Source: CAZAIO01 sp964485235
Lineage (GTDB): Bacteria; Chloroflexota; Dehalococcoidia; GIF9; UBA5629
DNA length: 11,730 nucleotides
Assembly (NCBI GenBank): GCA_964485235.1
Contig: CAZAIO010000087.1
Span: forward strand, 1-11,730
Reading direction: 5' to 3'
Below the pieces are notes generated by a model. It saw only the letters and a program-made list of their open reading frames with translations. It searched no databases and had not been told where the DNA came from. A program made the translations under genes and the position numbers. Below are positions 5,217 through 11,730 of this stretch, piece after piece. Position 1 is the stretch's first letter; each line of letters opens with the position of its first letter.

Positions 5217-6731
5217 ATGAAAACCGAATTTATGGTTGCCATTACCCAACTATCGGCTGAGAAAAATCTGTCGAAGGAAGTAGTTCTGGCAGCGGTTGAA
5301 TCCGCTCTTGTCTCAGCATACAAGAAAAACTCTTTTTCAGGCAATCAGGATATCACCGTCAAAATAGACCCAAACACCGGCGGAGTAAAAGTATTTGTTA
5401 AAAAAGAAGTAGTTGAGCATCCGGCAAGTCCCAGTATCGAGATATCCCTCACGGATGCAAAAAAACTGGACAAGAATATAAAAGTCGGTGAATTTATTAA
5501 TATCGAGGCTACACCGCCGAATGCGGGGCGCATTGCCGCGCAGACAGCGCGACAGGTGATCTTACAGCGGTTGCATGAAGCTGAACACCATGCAATCTTC
5601 GAAGAATTTACATGCCGTGAAGACGATGTGATCACCGGCATGGTCCAGCGTATTACACCTGACTATATTACCGTGGACCTCGGCAAGGCAGAGGCAATCC
5701 TCCCGTTGAACGAACAGGTCCACAATGAGCGGTACCGCGTCGGACAGAGGATGAAGTTCTATCTTCTGGAAGTAAGCAAGACGGGAAAAGGGCCTCAGAT
5801 AATATTATCAAGGTCGCACCGCAACCTCTTACGCAGGCTTTTTGAGCTTGAAGTACCGGAGATACACAGCGGAGCCGTCGAGCTGAGGGCTGTCGCCCGT
5901 GAAGCGGGTTTCCGGAGCAAGGTAGCTGTTGCGGCAAGGCAGGAAGGGATCGATCCCGTCGGCTGCTGCGTGGGCCTGCGCGGAATACGAATACAGAACA
6001 TCGTCAATGAACTGAACGATGAAAAGATAGATGTAGTACAATGGTACGATGACTCGAAGCTTTTTATTTCCAATGCGCTCAGTCCGGCACAGGTCGCCAC
6101 TGTCGAGCTTAATGAAGCTGACGGCACGGCGCTTGTTGCCGTTCCCGATAAACAGTTGTCCCTGGCAATCGGAAAAGAGGGACAGAATGCCAGGCTCGCC
6201 GCCAAGCTGACCGGCTGGCGGATCGATATAAAGAGTCAGTCTGCATACGAAGCGGAAAAGGCTGCGCTTAGAGCAGCAGCAGTAGAGGAAGAGGCTGTTG
6301 CCCCCGCAGTTGAGGAAGAGGCAGCCTCCGTACCGGCGGAAGCAGCGGTTGAAACTGCACCGGTAGCCGAAGCTGCTCCTGATGAAGCGCCTGCCGCGAC
6401 CGGCATGGAGACAATGGAAGAAGATGAACTCCTGAGACAACTGCTGGAAGAGGAAGAACTGAAGGCACAGGAGGCGGCAGAGGAAGAAGAAGAACCGGAG
6501 GAACAGGAAGAAGCAACGCTGGATGGATTCGAGTTCGTTCTGGCTACCGACCTGAAATCATCGGAACGGTCGTCCCAGATACGTTTTGCCGAAGATATAC
6601 TTCCCTCGCGGGGCGACTCGGGAAGAAGAAAGAGCGGTAAAAAGGGCGCTGAAAAACTTGAAGGGAAAGCGAAACACAAGAAAGTACGCCCGAAGAAAGA
6701 GTCCTATGGCGAAGAAGAAGAATTTTCATAG
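5217..6731 (+). CDS. nusA: transcription termination/antitermination factor NusA
   Basis: RNA-polymerase-binding elongation factor that modulates pausing, termination and antitermination. Domains in order: polymerase-binding N-terminal domain about 1-130; S1 domain about 135-200; KH1 about 225-277 with its GxxG loop as GLRG (253-256), where GPRG is usual; KH2 about 300-345 with GKEG at 319-322. After residue 345 comes a tail of about 160 residues, first Ala/Glu/Val-rich and strongly acidic, then basic (KKGAEKLEGKAKHKK), ending in EEEEFS. This is not the helix-hairpin-helix repeat tail of E. coli NusA. The ATG at 5217 follows GGGGGTAGATG; an in-frame ATG at residue 6 is a weaker alternative. 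First gene of the operon. rimP, usually just upstream, is absent. The last 26 bases overlap ylxR. Confidence 0.95.
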   Translation: MKTEFMVAITQLSAEKNLSKEVVLAAVESALVSAYKKNSFSGNQDITVKIDPNTGGVKVFVKKEVVEHPASPSIEISLTDAKKLDKNIKVGEFINIEATPPNAGRIAAQTARQVILQRLHEAEHHAIFEEFTCREDDVITGMVQRITPDYITVDLGKAEAILPLNEQVHNERYRVGQRMKFYLLEVSKTGKGPQIILSRSHRNLLRRLFELEVPEIHSGAVELRAVAREAGFRSKVAVAARQEGIDPVGCCVGLRGIRIQNIVNELNDEKIDVVQWYDDSKLFISNALSPAQVATVELNEADGTALVAVPDKQLSLAIGKEGQNARLAAKLTGWRIDIKSQSAYEAEKAALRAAAVEEEAVAPAVEEEAASVPAEAAVETAPVAEAAPDEAPAATGMETMEEDELLRQLLEEEELKAQEAAEEEEEPEEQEEATLDGFEFVLATDLKSSERSSQIRFAEDILPSRGDSGRRKSGKKGAEKLEGKAKHKKVRPKKESYGEEEEFS

Positions 6732-7032
6732 CAATGCAGGACAGGCGGTCAAGCCGAAACACATACCTCAACGAAGCTGCATCGCCTGTAAAAATACAAG
6801 CGATAAACGCGACCTGGTACGCCTTGTCTCAAATGAAGGAAAGGTTGAAATAGACCTGGAAAAGAAGAAAACAGGACGCGGCGCGTATTTGTGCCCGGTC
6901 TACGAGTGCTGGGAAGCGGGACTGAAAAAGAACCGCCTGGAATATGCCCTGCGGACCAAGCTTACTGAAGAAAATCGTCGTATGTTGATTGAATATAGTG
7001 AAAGCCTGCCGAAAAAGGATGCGAGTACGTAA
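6706..7032 (+). CDS. ylxR: YlxR-family RNA-binding protein (DUF448)
   Basis: A 108-residue basic protein of the YlxR family, found almost always between nusA and infB. The structure of a family member suggests RNA binding, and in some bacteria it acts as a nucleoid-associated regulator. Visible family features: PQRSCIACKNTSDKRDLVRLV at about 22-42, then GRGAYLCP...C and the conserved KKNRLEYALR stretch. The frame is open upstream to 6586 inside nusA. ATG 6706 is chosen because AAAGAG precedes it and the product then matches family length; it overlaps the nusA end by 26 bp. The stop shares one base with the infB start (TAATG). ylxQ, the L7Ae-like gene often found next, is missing. Confidence 0.9.
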   Translation: MAKKKNFHSNAGQAVKPKHIPQRSCIACKNTSDKRDLVRLVSNEGKVEIDLEKKKTGRGAYLCPVYECWEAGLKKNRLEYALRTKLTEENRRMLIEYSESLPKKDAST

Positions 7033-8840
7033 TGGATAAAGCTGCACAAGATACAACAGTTGCCGGTACCGGAGCTACAAAGAAGCCTAAAAGCACTGCG
7101 CGCAAGGTGCCGACGGTCACGCTTCCGAACGTGGTGACCGTGAAACAACTGGCTGCGCTGCTCGATGTAAATGCCGTTGAAATAATCAAGCAGCTCATGC
7201 GCAACGGCATTATGGCGAATATCAACCAGACGATCGATTTCAGCATCGCCGCTGCTGTTGCCGGTGCATACGGCTTCAAAGCGGAGAAGCAGAAGGCAAA
7301 GGAAAAGGGAAAGACCGCCGGAAAGAAACAGGAAGGAAACATGGTCCCCCGGCCGCCCGTTATTACCATCATGGGACATGTGGACCATGGAAAGACCAGC
7401 CTGCTCGACGCAATTCGCAGAAGTAACGTGATCGATACAGAGGCAGGCGCAATTACGCAGCACATCGGCGCGTACCAGATTGAAAGGGAAGGAAGAAAGA
7501 TCACCTTCCTCGATACACCGGGCCACGAGGCGTTCACGGCAATGCGGGCACGCGGTGCACGCGTTACGGATATTGCCGTGCTCGTAGTCGCGGCGGACGA
7601 CGGGGTCATGCCTCAAACATTGGAGGCGATCAACCACGCACAGGCTGCTGAAGTGCCCATCGTCGTGGCGTTGAACAAGATAGATAAGGCAAACGCGAAC
7701 CCCGACCATGTAAAACAACAACTTGCCGATGCGGGGGTGCTTATAGAAGAATGGGGCGGCGAGACCGTATGCGTACCTGTCTCCGCGAAGAAAAAGGAAG
7801 GAATCGAAGACCTCCTTGAAAACCTTCTACTGGTTGCCGATATACTGGAGCTTAAAGCCGAGGCAAACTGTCCGGCCGAGGGTGTCGTAATAGAAGCCAA
7901 GCTCGATAAAACAAAAGGTTCACTCGCTACACTGCTCGTAAAGAAAGGCACGCTCCACATGGGCGATACCATCGTGGTTGGGAATACCTTCGGCAAGGTA
8001 AAGGCTATGCTCAACGATTCCGGAAAACGCATTAAAATCGCCGAGCCTTCTACTCCTGTGGAAATACTGGGAATCAACGAAGTCCCCGTTGCGGGAGACT
8101 TTTTCCAGGCTGTCAGCGACGACCGCGAGGCAAAGTCGATCCTGGATAAACAGCGCTACGCCCACCAGGACTTCATCTCTTCAACAAGGACGCTGAGTCT
8201 GAGCGATTTCTCAGCGCAGGTGATGAGCGGTGCTGCCAAGGAACTCGATATTGTCCTCAAGACCGATGTACAGGGAAGCATCGAGCCTATAAGGGACTCT
8301 CTGGAGCAGCTAAGCGATGAGCATGTCAAGGTGAAAGTAATCCACGCGAACAGCGGAAGCATTACGGAGAGCGATGTAATGCTCGCACTGGCATCGCAGG
8401 GTATCATTATAGGGTTCAATAGCAGGCCCGATTCGGGAGCACAACGCCTTGCCGAAATGGAGGGCATCAGCATCCGCTTCTATGACGTTATTTACGAGAT
8501 TATAGGCGATGTTGAAAAAGCAATGAAAGGACTGCTCGAACCGACATATGCCGAAGCCATCGACGGGTACGGCGAAGTGAGAGCGGTATTCGAAGTAGGA
8601 AAGAAAGGAAAGGTTGCGGGCATCGTGGTGAAAGACGGGAAGGCGACCAGGGATGCATTTGTGCGGGTAATACGCGACAACAAGGTGTTACATGAATCAC
8701 GGGTGAACAGCTTGAAGCGCTTTAAAAATGATGCAAAAGAAGTATCCGCAGGCCTTGAATGCGGAGTGGGAGTGGACAATTTTGAGGAATTTCAGGCCGG
8801 CGATATTCTGCAATTTTATCATAAGGAAAAAGTCACCTAG
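7032..8840 (+). CDS. infB: translation initiation factor IF-2
   Basis: GTPase that places fMet-tRNA on the 30S subunit and promotes 50S joining. GTP motifs: G1 GHVDHGKT at 115-122, G2 region GAITQHIGAY at 139-148, G3 DTPGH at 161-165, G4 NKID at 215-218 and G5 SAK near 253. After it come domain II, domain III and the fMet-tRNA-binding C-terminal domain (ending GVGVDNFEEFQAGDILQFY). At 602 residues it is a short IF-2: the N-terminal part is only about 105 residues, one IF2_N helical module (about 33-82) and a Lys-rich linker, against several hundred in E. coli. The start is set by the overlap with ylxR, with AAGGA at 7015-7019 upstream. Confidence 0.97.
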   Translation: MDKAAQDTTVAGTGATKKPKSTARKVPTVTLPNVVTVKQLAALLDVNAVEIIKQLMRNGIMANINQTIDFSIAAAVAGAYGFKAEKQKAKEKGKTAGKKQEGNMVPRPPVITIMGHVDHGKTSLLDAIRRSNVIDTEAGAITQHIGAYQIEREGRKITFLDTPGHEAFTAMRARGARVTDIAVLVVAADDGVMPQTLEAINHAQAAEVPIVVALNKIDKANANPDHVKQQLADAGVLIEEWGGETVCVPVSAKKKEGIEDLLENLLLVADILELKAEANCPAEGVVIEAKLDKTKGSLATLLVKKGTLHMGDTIVVGNTFGKVKAMLNDSGKRIKIAEPSTPVEILGINEVPVAGDFFQAVSDDREAKSILDKQRYAHQDFISSTRTLSLSDFSAQVMSGAAKELDIVLKTDVQGSIEPIRDSLEQLSDEHVKVKVIHANSGSITESDVMLALASQGIIIGFNSRPDSGAQRLAEMEGISIRFYDVIYEIIGDVEKAMKGLLEPTYAEAIDGYGEVRAVFEVGKKGKVAGIVVKDGKATRDAFVRVIRDNKVLHESRVNSLKRFKNDAKEVSAGLECGVGVDNFEEFQAGDILQFYHKEKVT

Positions 8841-8920
8841 ACTGTCCGGTTCAATCAGATATACCCACATTCTGCTTCCTGCGCTGTGAGTAAGAAATAT
8901 TCTCTAGTAAGGAGGTGGCC

Positions 8921-9304
8921 ATGACAAGAAGGTCCGAACGCATCAGCAATGTTATCAGGCAGGAAATCAGCGAACTGCTTCAGGAAAGAATCAACGACCC
9001 CAGGCTCAACACATTTATTTCCGTCACAAGGGTAGTCACTTCTTCGGACCTGAGCGTTGCGAAGGTCTTTGTAAGCTCTATAGGCGATGATGTAGACAGG
9101 GAAGGCGTAATAGAGGGATTCCAGTCGGCATCCGGGTTCCTGCGCCGTGAAATCGCTAAAAAGCTAACGCTAAGACATGTGCCCGACCTCATCTTTCAGT
9201 TCGACGACTCCATCGAAGTGGGCACTCATATACTCCAGTTAATCGAACAGGCCACACAGGCAGACCGCAGCATCGAGCATGAACGGCATATTGAATGTGA
9301 ATAA
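8921..9304 (+). CDS. rbfA: ribosome-binding factor A
   Basis: Single KH-like domain protein needed for late maturation of the 30S subunit and 16S 5' end processing. The 127-residue product starts MTRRSERISNVIRQEI and contains the NDPRL...ISVTRV and SDLSVAKVFVSS stretches typical of the family. ATG 8921 follows TAAGGAGGTG at 8908-8917. A GTG at 8915 is in frame but lies within the Shine-Dalgarno sequence, so it is rejected as the start. An 80-bp spacer separates it from infB, with no terminator visible. Its last 26 bp overlap the truB start. Confidence 0.93.
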   Translation: MTRRSERISNVIRQEISELLQERINDPRLNTFISVTRVVTSSDLSVAKVFVSSIGDDVDREGVIEGFQSASGFLRREIAKKLTLRHVPDLIFQFDDSIEVGTHILQLIEQATQADRSIEHERHIECE

Positions 9305-10175
9305 GCCGGAAGGCATGACATCGTTCGGCGTAGTGGCACGTTTAAAACGTCTACTCAAAGAGAAACATGCCGGCCATACCGGTACGCTGGACCCCATGGC
9401 AACAGGCGTACTTCCCGTATGTCTGGGACAGGCAACGCGGATCGTCCGCTATATCATCGACAGCAATAAAACATACGTTGCAGAGATACGTCTCGGCATC
9501 GCCACGGATACATATGACAGGGAAGGGACGATAACCGGAGAGAGCGACACAACATCAATCACCGTAGAGCGGGTGGAAACTGCACTCGCCTCTTTCCGGG
9601 GCACCATAGAACAGGTCCCGCCACAATACAGCGCAATTAAATATCGCGGCAAACGCTCCTGCGACCTTGCCCGCGCCGGTATTCACGTAGAGTTGAAGCC
9701 CAGACAGGTCGAGATTTACAGGATCGAGATGATAGAGGCAAACCTGCCGGTAATAAAGGTGCTGATAGAATGCAGCAAAGGGACCTATATTCGTACGGTG
9801 GCACATGACACGGGCCGGATACTGGGATGCGGCGCACATCTGACAGACCTGATCAGGACCAGGTGCGGCACCTTCAGTATCGAAGATGCACTCACGCCCG
9901 ACGAGATAGAGCAGATGTATCACCGGAACATGCTGGACACATGCCTCCATCCTGTTGAAAGCCCTCTTGCCGGCTGGCAAACGGTCGTTATGAACGGGGA
10001 AGACGAATTTGCTGTGAAGAACGGACGCCCGGTCACACTGGACGACAGGTACAGCCTTTCCACGCCGTATTTACGCGCTCATGCCGCCGACGGCACTTTT
10101 ATCGCGATATTACGCTATAAACAGGATGAAAAAGTCTGGCATCCGGAAAGGGTATTCGCCGGAGACAACTATTAA
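9279..10175 (+). CDS. truB: tRNA pseudouridine(55) synthase
   Basis: Converts U55 of the tRNA T-loop to pseudouridine. The product begins MNGILNVNKPEGMTS, the standard TruB start, and carries motif II GHTGTLDPMATGVL with catalytic Asp38. Further family motifs are VPPQYSAIK, CSKGTYIRTVAHD and the GAHLTDLIRTRCGTF stretch, followed by a C-terminal PUA-like part from about 235. 298 residues is normal. The start lies within rbfA (26-bp overlap) and has only a weak ribosome binding site, so translation probably depends on rbfA. It is the last gene of the operon; ribF and rpsO, often next, do not follow. Confidence 0.96.
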   Translation: MNGILNVNKPEGMTSFGVVARLKRLLKEKHAGHTGTLDPMATGVLPVCLGQATRIVRYIIDSNKTYVAEIRLGIATDTYDREGTITGESDTTSITVERVETALASFRGTIEQVPPQYSAIKYRGKRSCDLARAGIHVELKPRQVEIYRIEMIEANLPVIKVLIECSKGTYIRTVAHDTGRILGCGAHLTDLIRTRCGTFSIEDALTPDEIEQMYHRNMLDTCLHPVESPLAGWQTVVMNGEDEFAVKNGRPVTLDDRYSLSTPYLRAHAADGTFIAILRYKQDEKVWHPERVFAGDNY

Positions 10176-10243
10176 GCCGGAAGAAAAATCCTGTAATAGC
10201 TCCGTAATAATTGAATATATCCGTAAAAGAGCGAATACCCTTG

Positions 10244-10271
10244 TTGACATCGCATATATAATAGATATGTT
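10244..10271 (+). promoter_or_regulatory. promoter of the second DUF5679-like gene
   Basis: Perfect TTGACA at 10244-10249, a 16-base spacer, and TATGTT at 10266-10271 (four of six). The spacer contains a separate perfect TATAAT at 10257-10262, too close to this -35 to use it. The block resembles the promoter at 3792-3820: both begin TTGACATCG and continue with an AT-rich, ATAG-containing spacer. Confidence 0.65.
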
Positions 10272-10296
10272 TCAGTGTACCTGAGGAGGTCGGTAT

Positions 10297-10440
10297 ATGG
10301 CACAGGCATATTGTTTTAAATGCAGAAAAAAGGTTGATATAAAGGACGCGAAAAACGTCACTCTGAAAAACGGAAGGCCTGCTGTAAGCGGCACATGTCG
10401 CGGCTGTGGGACCAAGGTGTTCAGGATCGGGAAAAGCTAG
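10297..10440 (+). CDS. DUF5679-like small zinc-ribbon protein (copy 2)
   Basis: A 47-residue basic protein with Cys6-x2-Cys9 and Cys34-x2-Cys37, the same spacing as the copy at 3849-3989. Between the copies 29 of 45 aligned residues are identical, including all four Cys, the KDAK and KNG stretches and the CGTK-FRIGK tail. Differences cluster next to the Cys pairs (MKC/FKC, PTC/RGC). A GAGGAGGT ribosome binding site at 10283-10290 and a dedicated promoter support expression independent of truB. It converges on the PHP gene with three bases between the stop codons and no terminator of its own visible. The function is unknown to me; a structural Zn site is inferred. Confidence 0.87.
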   Translation: MAQAYCFKCRKKVDIKDAKNVTLKNGRPAVSGTCRGCGTKVFRIGKS

Positions 10441-10443
10441 GCT

Positions 10444-11130
10444 TTACCGGATGCTCTTTATAGAAGGGTGCGCTCTACCGATCTTTTCAAGCAAAAGTAA
10501 AGGGTTCTGTTCCAGTATCAGCTTGTGTTGATCGGAGGGAACGTTTGCCAGGGTAAGTATCTCAATCGTCCGTTCTTTCGTAAGCAAATCGTCCTCCGTA
10601 TGTGCATCGGAGTCCACGAGGAGCTTTACTCCCGTATTATTGCTGAGCGATGCAACGTGAAAGTTCGTCGTGGAATGGCCCCGCCGGGAAGAAAGCTCGA
10701 GGAACACACCGTTGTCACGGGCAATCGCTACCTCTTCGGGAGTGATAAGCCCCGGATGGGCAAGGATGTCGACAAACGGAGATTTGACCGCAGCGAGATT
10801 GGTACCAGGCGGCACCGGTTCGATCGTGGTCTCTCCGTGGACTACCACGATCCATGCCCCGAGTTCTTTTGCTTTTTTAGCGGCGTCTGATATAGCCCCG
10901 GGAGGAACGTGTGTCAGCTCCACTCCGGGAATTGCAATGATATCCAGATGTTTCCTGGCGAGCTCGCAGTCCTCGTTGACCTCTTCTATTATTCTTTTCA
11001 GGGAGCCGGTGGCTACATGGTCGGTCACGCCGATAGCAGTATATCCCTGGACAAAAGCCCGGTGAATCAGTTCGACGGGAGAAAGCACCCCGTCGCTGTG
11101 AAATGTGTGCGTATGAAAATCATAAATCAT
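10444..11130 (-). CDS. PHP-domain metal-dependent phosphoesterase
   Basis: Small stand-alone PHP hydrolase of 228 residues, the histidinol-phosphatase/YcdX-like type. Metal ligands are visible in the usual order: HTH at 6-8, HSD at 11-13, TDH at 36-38, Glu71 in PGVEL, His98 in VVVHGE, His125 in LAHPG and DSDAH at 173-177. The product therefore looks catalytically intact, with a tri-metal site. The substrate cannot be told from sequence; a phosphate ester or nucleotide is likely, and histidinol phosphate is possible, though no his genes are nearby. ATG 11130 gives the standard short N-terminus before the first HxH, yet no Shine-Dalgarno sequence is present and the predicted transcript starts at or next to the ATG. 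Divergent from ino1. Confidence 0.88.
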   Translation of the reverse strand: MIYDFHTHTFHSDGVLSPVELIHRAFVQGYTAIGVTDHVATGSLKRIIEEVNEDCELARKHLDIIAIPGVELTHVPPGAISDAAKKAKELGAWIVVVHGETTIEPVPPGTNLAAVKSPFVDILAHPGLITPEEVAIARDNGVFLELSSRRGHSTTNFHVASLSNNTGVKLLVDSDAHTEDDLLTKERTIEILTLANVPSDQHKLILEQNPLLLLEKIGRAHPSIKSIR

Positions 11131-11136
11131 ATGTTG

Positions 11137-11165
11137 AAAATAACATAAAATATTGCTGTATTCAA
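11137..11165 (-). promoter_or_regulatory. promoter of the PHP gene, giving a leaderless mRNA
   Basis: On the minus strand TTGAAT (11165-11160), a 17-base spacer, and TATTTT (11142-11137). The -10 ends seven bases before the ATG at 11130, so transcription should start at or next to the start codon. Confidence 0.5.
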
Positions 11166-11181
11166 GTATAGCGTCTATAAT
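11153..11181 (+). promoter_or_regulatory. promoter upstream of ino1
   Basis: TTGCTG at 11153-11158, a 17-base spacer, and a perfect TATAAT at 11176-11181; predicted start near 11188. It overlaps the divergent PHP promoter. The start lies about 210 bases before the ino1 ATG, which implies a long leader. Confidence 0.6.
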
Positions 11182-11201
11182 GTATTCGCTGATTTTGTGA
11201 C

Positions 11202-11330
11202 ATGTTAAAGAAAGAATTAGTTCCGGTTGGCGGTTTCGAAAAGAATAAACATATATTTTCGTATGTAGTATTGCGCGAATCTGAGAAGCCGGTACGGCCT
11301 GTCAGGTCCTCAAAAATGGTTATCAACTAA
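11202..11330 (+). CDS. candidate small ORF in the ino1 leader
   Basis: An open frame of 42 codons, beginning MLKKELVPVGGF and ending SSKMVIN, lies just after the predicted transcription start and ends before the next small ORF. It is basic with no membrane segment or Cys pair. No Shine-Dalgarno sequence precedes the ATG and I recognise no family, so it may be a chance frame. It is recorded because it fills most of an otherwise unexplained 210-base leader. Confidence 0.22.
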   Translation: MLKKELVPVGGFEKNKHIFSYVVLRESEKPVRPVRSSKMVIN

Positions 11331-11349
11331 CAGAAAGAAGGAAAAAATT

Positions 11350-11406
11350 ATGGATATTCGTATGCTCAAACGAAATATCAAAATGAGGGAGAAAATCAAT
11401 GGGTAA
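11350..11406 (+). CDS. candidate 18-residue leader peptide overlapping ino1
   Basis: ATG at 11350 opens an 18-codon frame (MDIRMLKRNIKMREKING) whose TAA at 11404-11406 overlaps the ino1 start by 8 bases. GAAGGA at 11337-11342 stands seven bases upstream, a good ribosome binding site. The ino1 site GAGGGAG (11385-11391) lies inside this ORF, so translation of the peptide could open or couple ino1 translation. The peptide is strongly basic and has no recognised homology. Confidence 0.35.
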   Translation: MDIRMLKRNIKMREKING

Positions 11407-11730
11407 AATAAATGTAGCAATTATCGGTGTAGGCAATTGTGCTTCTTCTCTCGTCCAGGGTGTTCACTTTTATAAAAACGCCAAAGAAGAGGACTTCGTT
11501 CCAGGACTGATGCATGTCAATCTCGGCGGTTACCATATAAAAGATATTAATTTCGTAGCAGCGTTTGACATCGATATCAATAAGGTCGGCAAAGACCTGT
11601 CCGAAGCGATCTATACCTTGCCGAATAATACGTTCAAGTTCTGTGATGTGCCGAAGACAGGCGTGAAGGTTGAACGGGGTATGACTCATGACGGGCTGGG
11701 AAAATACCTTTCGCAGATAATTAAAAAAGC
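11399..11730 (+). CDS. ino1: myo-inositol-1-phosphate synthase, N-terminal part
   Basis: NAD-dependent enzyme turning glucose 6-phosphate into 1L-myo-inositol 1-phosphate, the first step to inositol lipids or inositol-based solutes. The 110 visible residues carry the dinucleotide-binding loop GVGNCASSLVQG at 10-21, then VPGLMHVNLGGYHIKDI and VAAFDID (the Asp-rich end of the second strand), as in the bacterial/archaeal type of the enzyme. The start at 11399 follows GAGGGAG with a seven-base spacer. The gene runs off the right edge. It is divergent from the PHP gene; whether that phosphoesterase works on inositol phosphate cannot be told. Confidence 0.92.
   Translation, partial: MGKINVAIIGVGNCASSLVQGVHFYKNAKEEDFVPGLMHVNLGGYHIKDINFVAAFDIDINKVGKDLSEAIYTLPNNTFKFCDVPKTGVKVERGMTHDGLGKYLSQIIKK

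Noticed and set aside
6586..6705. In-frame upstream extension of ylxR inside nusA
   Set aside because: It has no family similarity and overlaps the charged nusA tail. The ATG at 6706 gives the normal YlxR length and start.
8915..8920. GTG start for rbfA, adding two residues
   Set aside because: The GTG is part of the AGGAGGTG ribosome binding site that serves the ATG at 8921.
1..11730. Mobile element, prophage, defence island or CRISPR array
   Set aside because: No transposase, integrase, terminal inverted repeats with target duplication, spaced repeats or known defence domains are visible; every large frame is a recognisable housekeeping or transport gene.

Overview
The window reads as a piece of a chromosome from an anaerobic bacterium, most likely a Chloroflexota/Dehalococcoidia-type member recovered as a draft or metagenome-assembled genome. 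The lineage guess rests on four things: an archaeal-like WtpA/B/C tungstate transporter, two copies of a tiny CxxC...CxxC protein (DUF5679-like) that I associate with Chloroflexota, a bacterial myo-inositol-1-phosphate synthase, and moderate GC. It is inference, not proof. A run of exactly 100 N at 2477-2576 is an assembly scaffold gap.

Layout. (1) 1-30: 5' part of a tRNA gene on the minus strand, with its promoter facing away from the next unit. (2) 57-3589: a metal-uptake unit made of a promoter, a molybdenum/tungsten-cofactor (Moco) riboswitch, an intrinsic terminator, wtpB, wtpC, a 158-bp spacer, wtpA (interrupted by the N gap) and a strong terminator. (3) 3590-4134: about 200 bp without a convincing gene, then a single-gene unit for a 46-residue zinc-ribbon-like protein with a near-consensus promoter and two consecutive terminators. 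(4) 4172-4962: uppS, undecaprenyl diphosphate synthase. (5) 5085-10175: the nusA-ylxR-infB-rbfA-truB transcription/translation operon. It is driven by an extended -10 promoter, has an attenuator-like hairpin in its leader, and its genes overlap or abut. rimP and the L7Ae-like ylxQ, common members of this operon, are not here. (6) 10244-10440: a second copy of the small CxxC protein with its own similar promoter. (7) 10444-11130, minus strand: a PHP-domain phosphoesterase, probably read from a leaderless mRNA. (8) 11153-11730: promoter, long leader with two small candidate ORFs, and the start of ino1, which runs off the right edge.

How it fits together. The riboswitch ties transporter expression to the state of the pterin cofactor: a cell with enough Moco/tungsten cofactor would stop transcription before wtpBCA. 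The nusA operon couples transcription elongation/antitermination (NusA), initiation (IF-2), 30S maturation (RbfA) and tRNA modification (TruB). Most of the window is ordinary housekeeping DNA. The points of real interest are the riboswitch-controlled transporter, the 55-bp identical contig ends inside wtpA, the paired DUF5679-like genes with look-alike promoters, and the unusual leaders in front of PHP and ino1. I found no sign of a CRISPR array, phage, insertion sequence or defence system.
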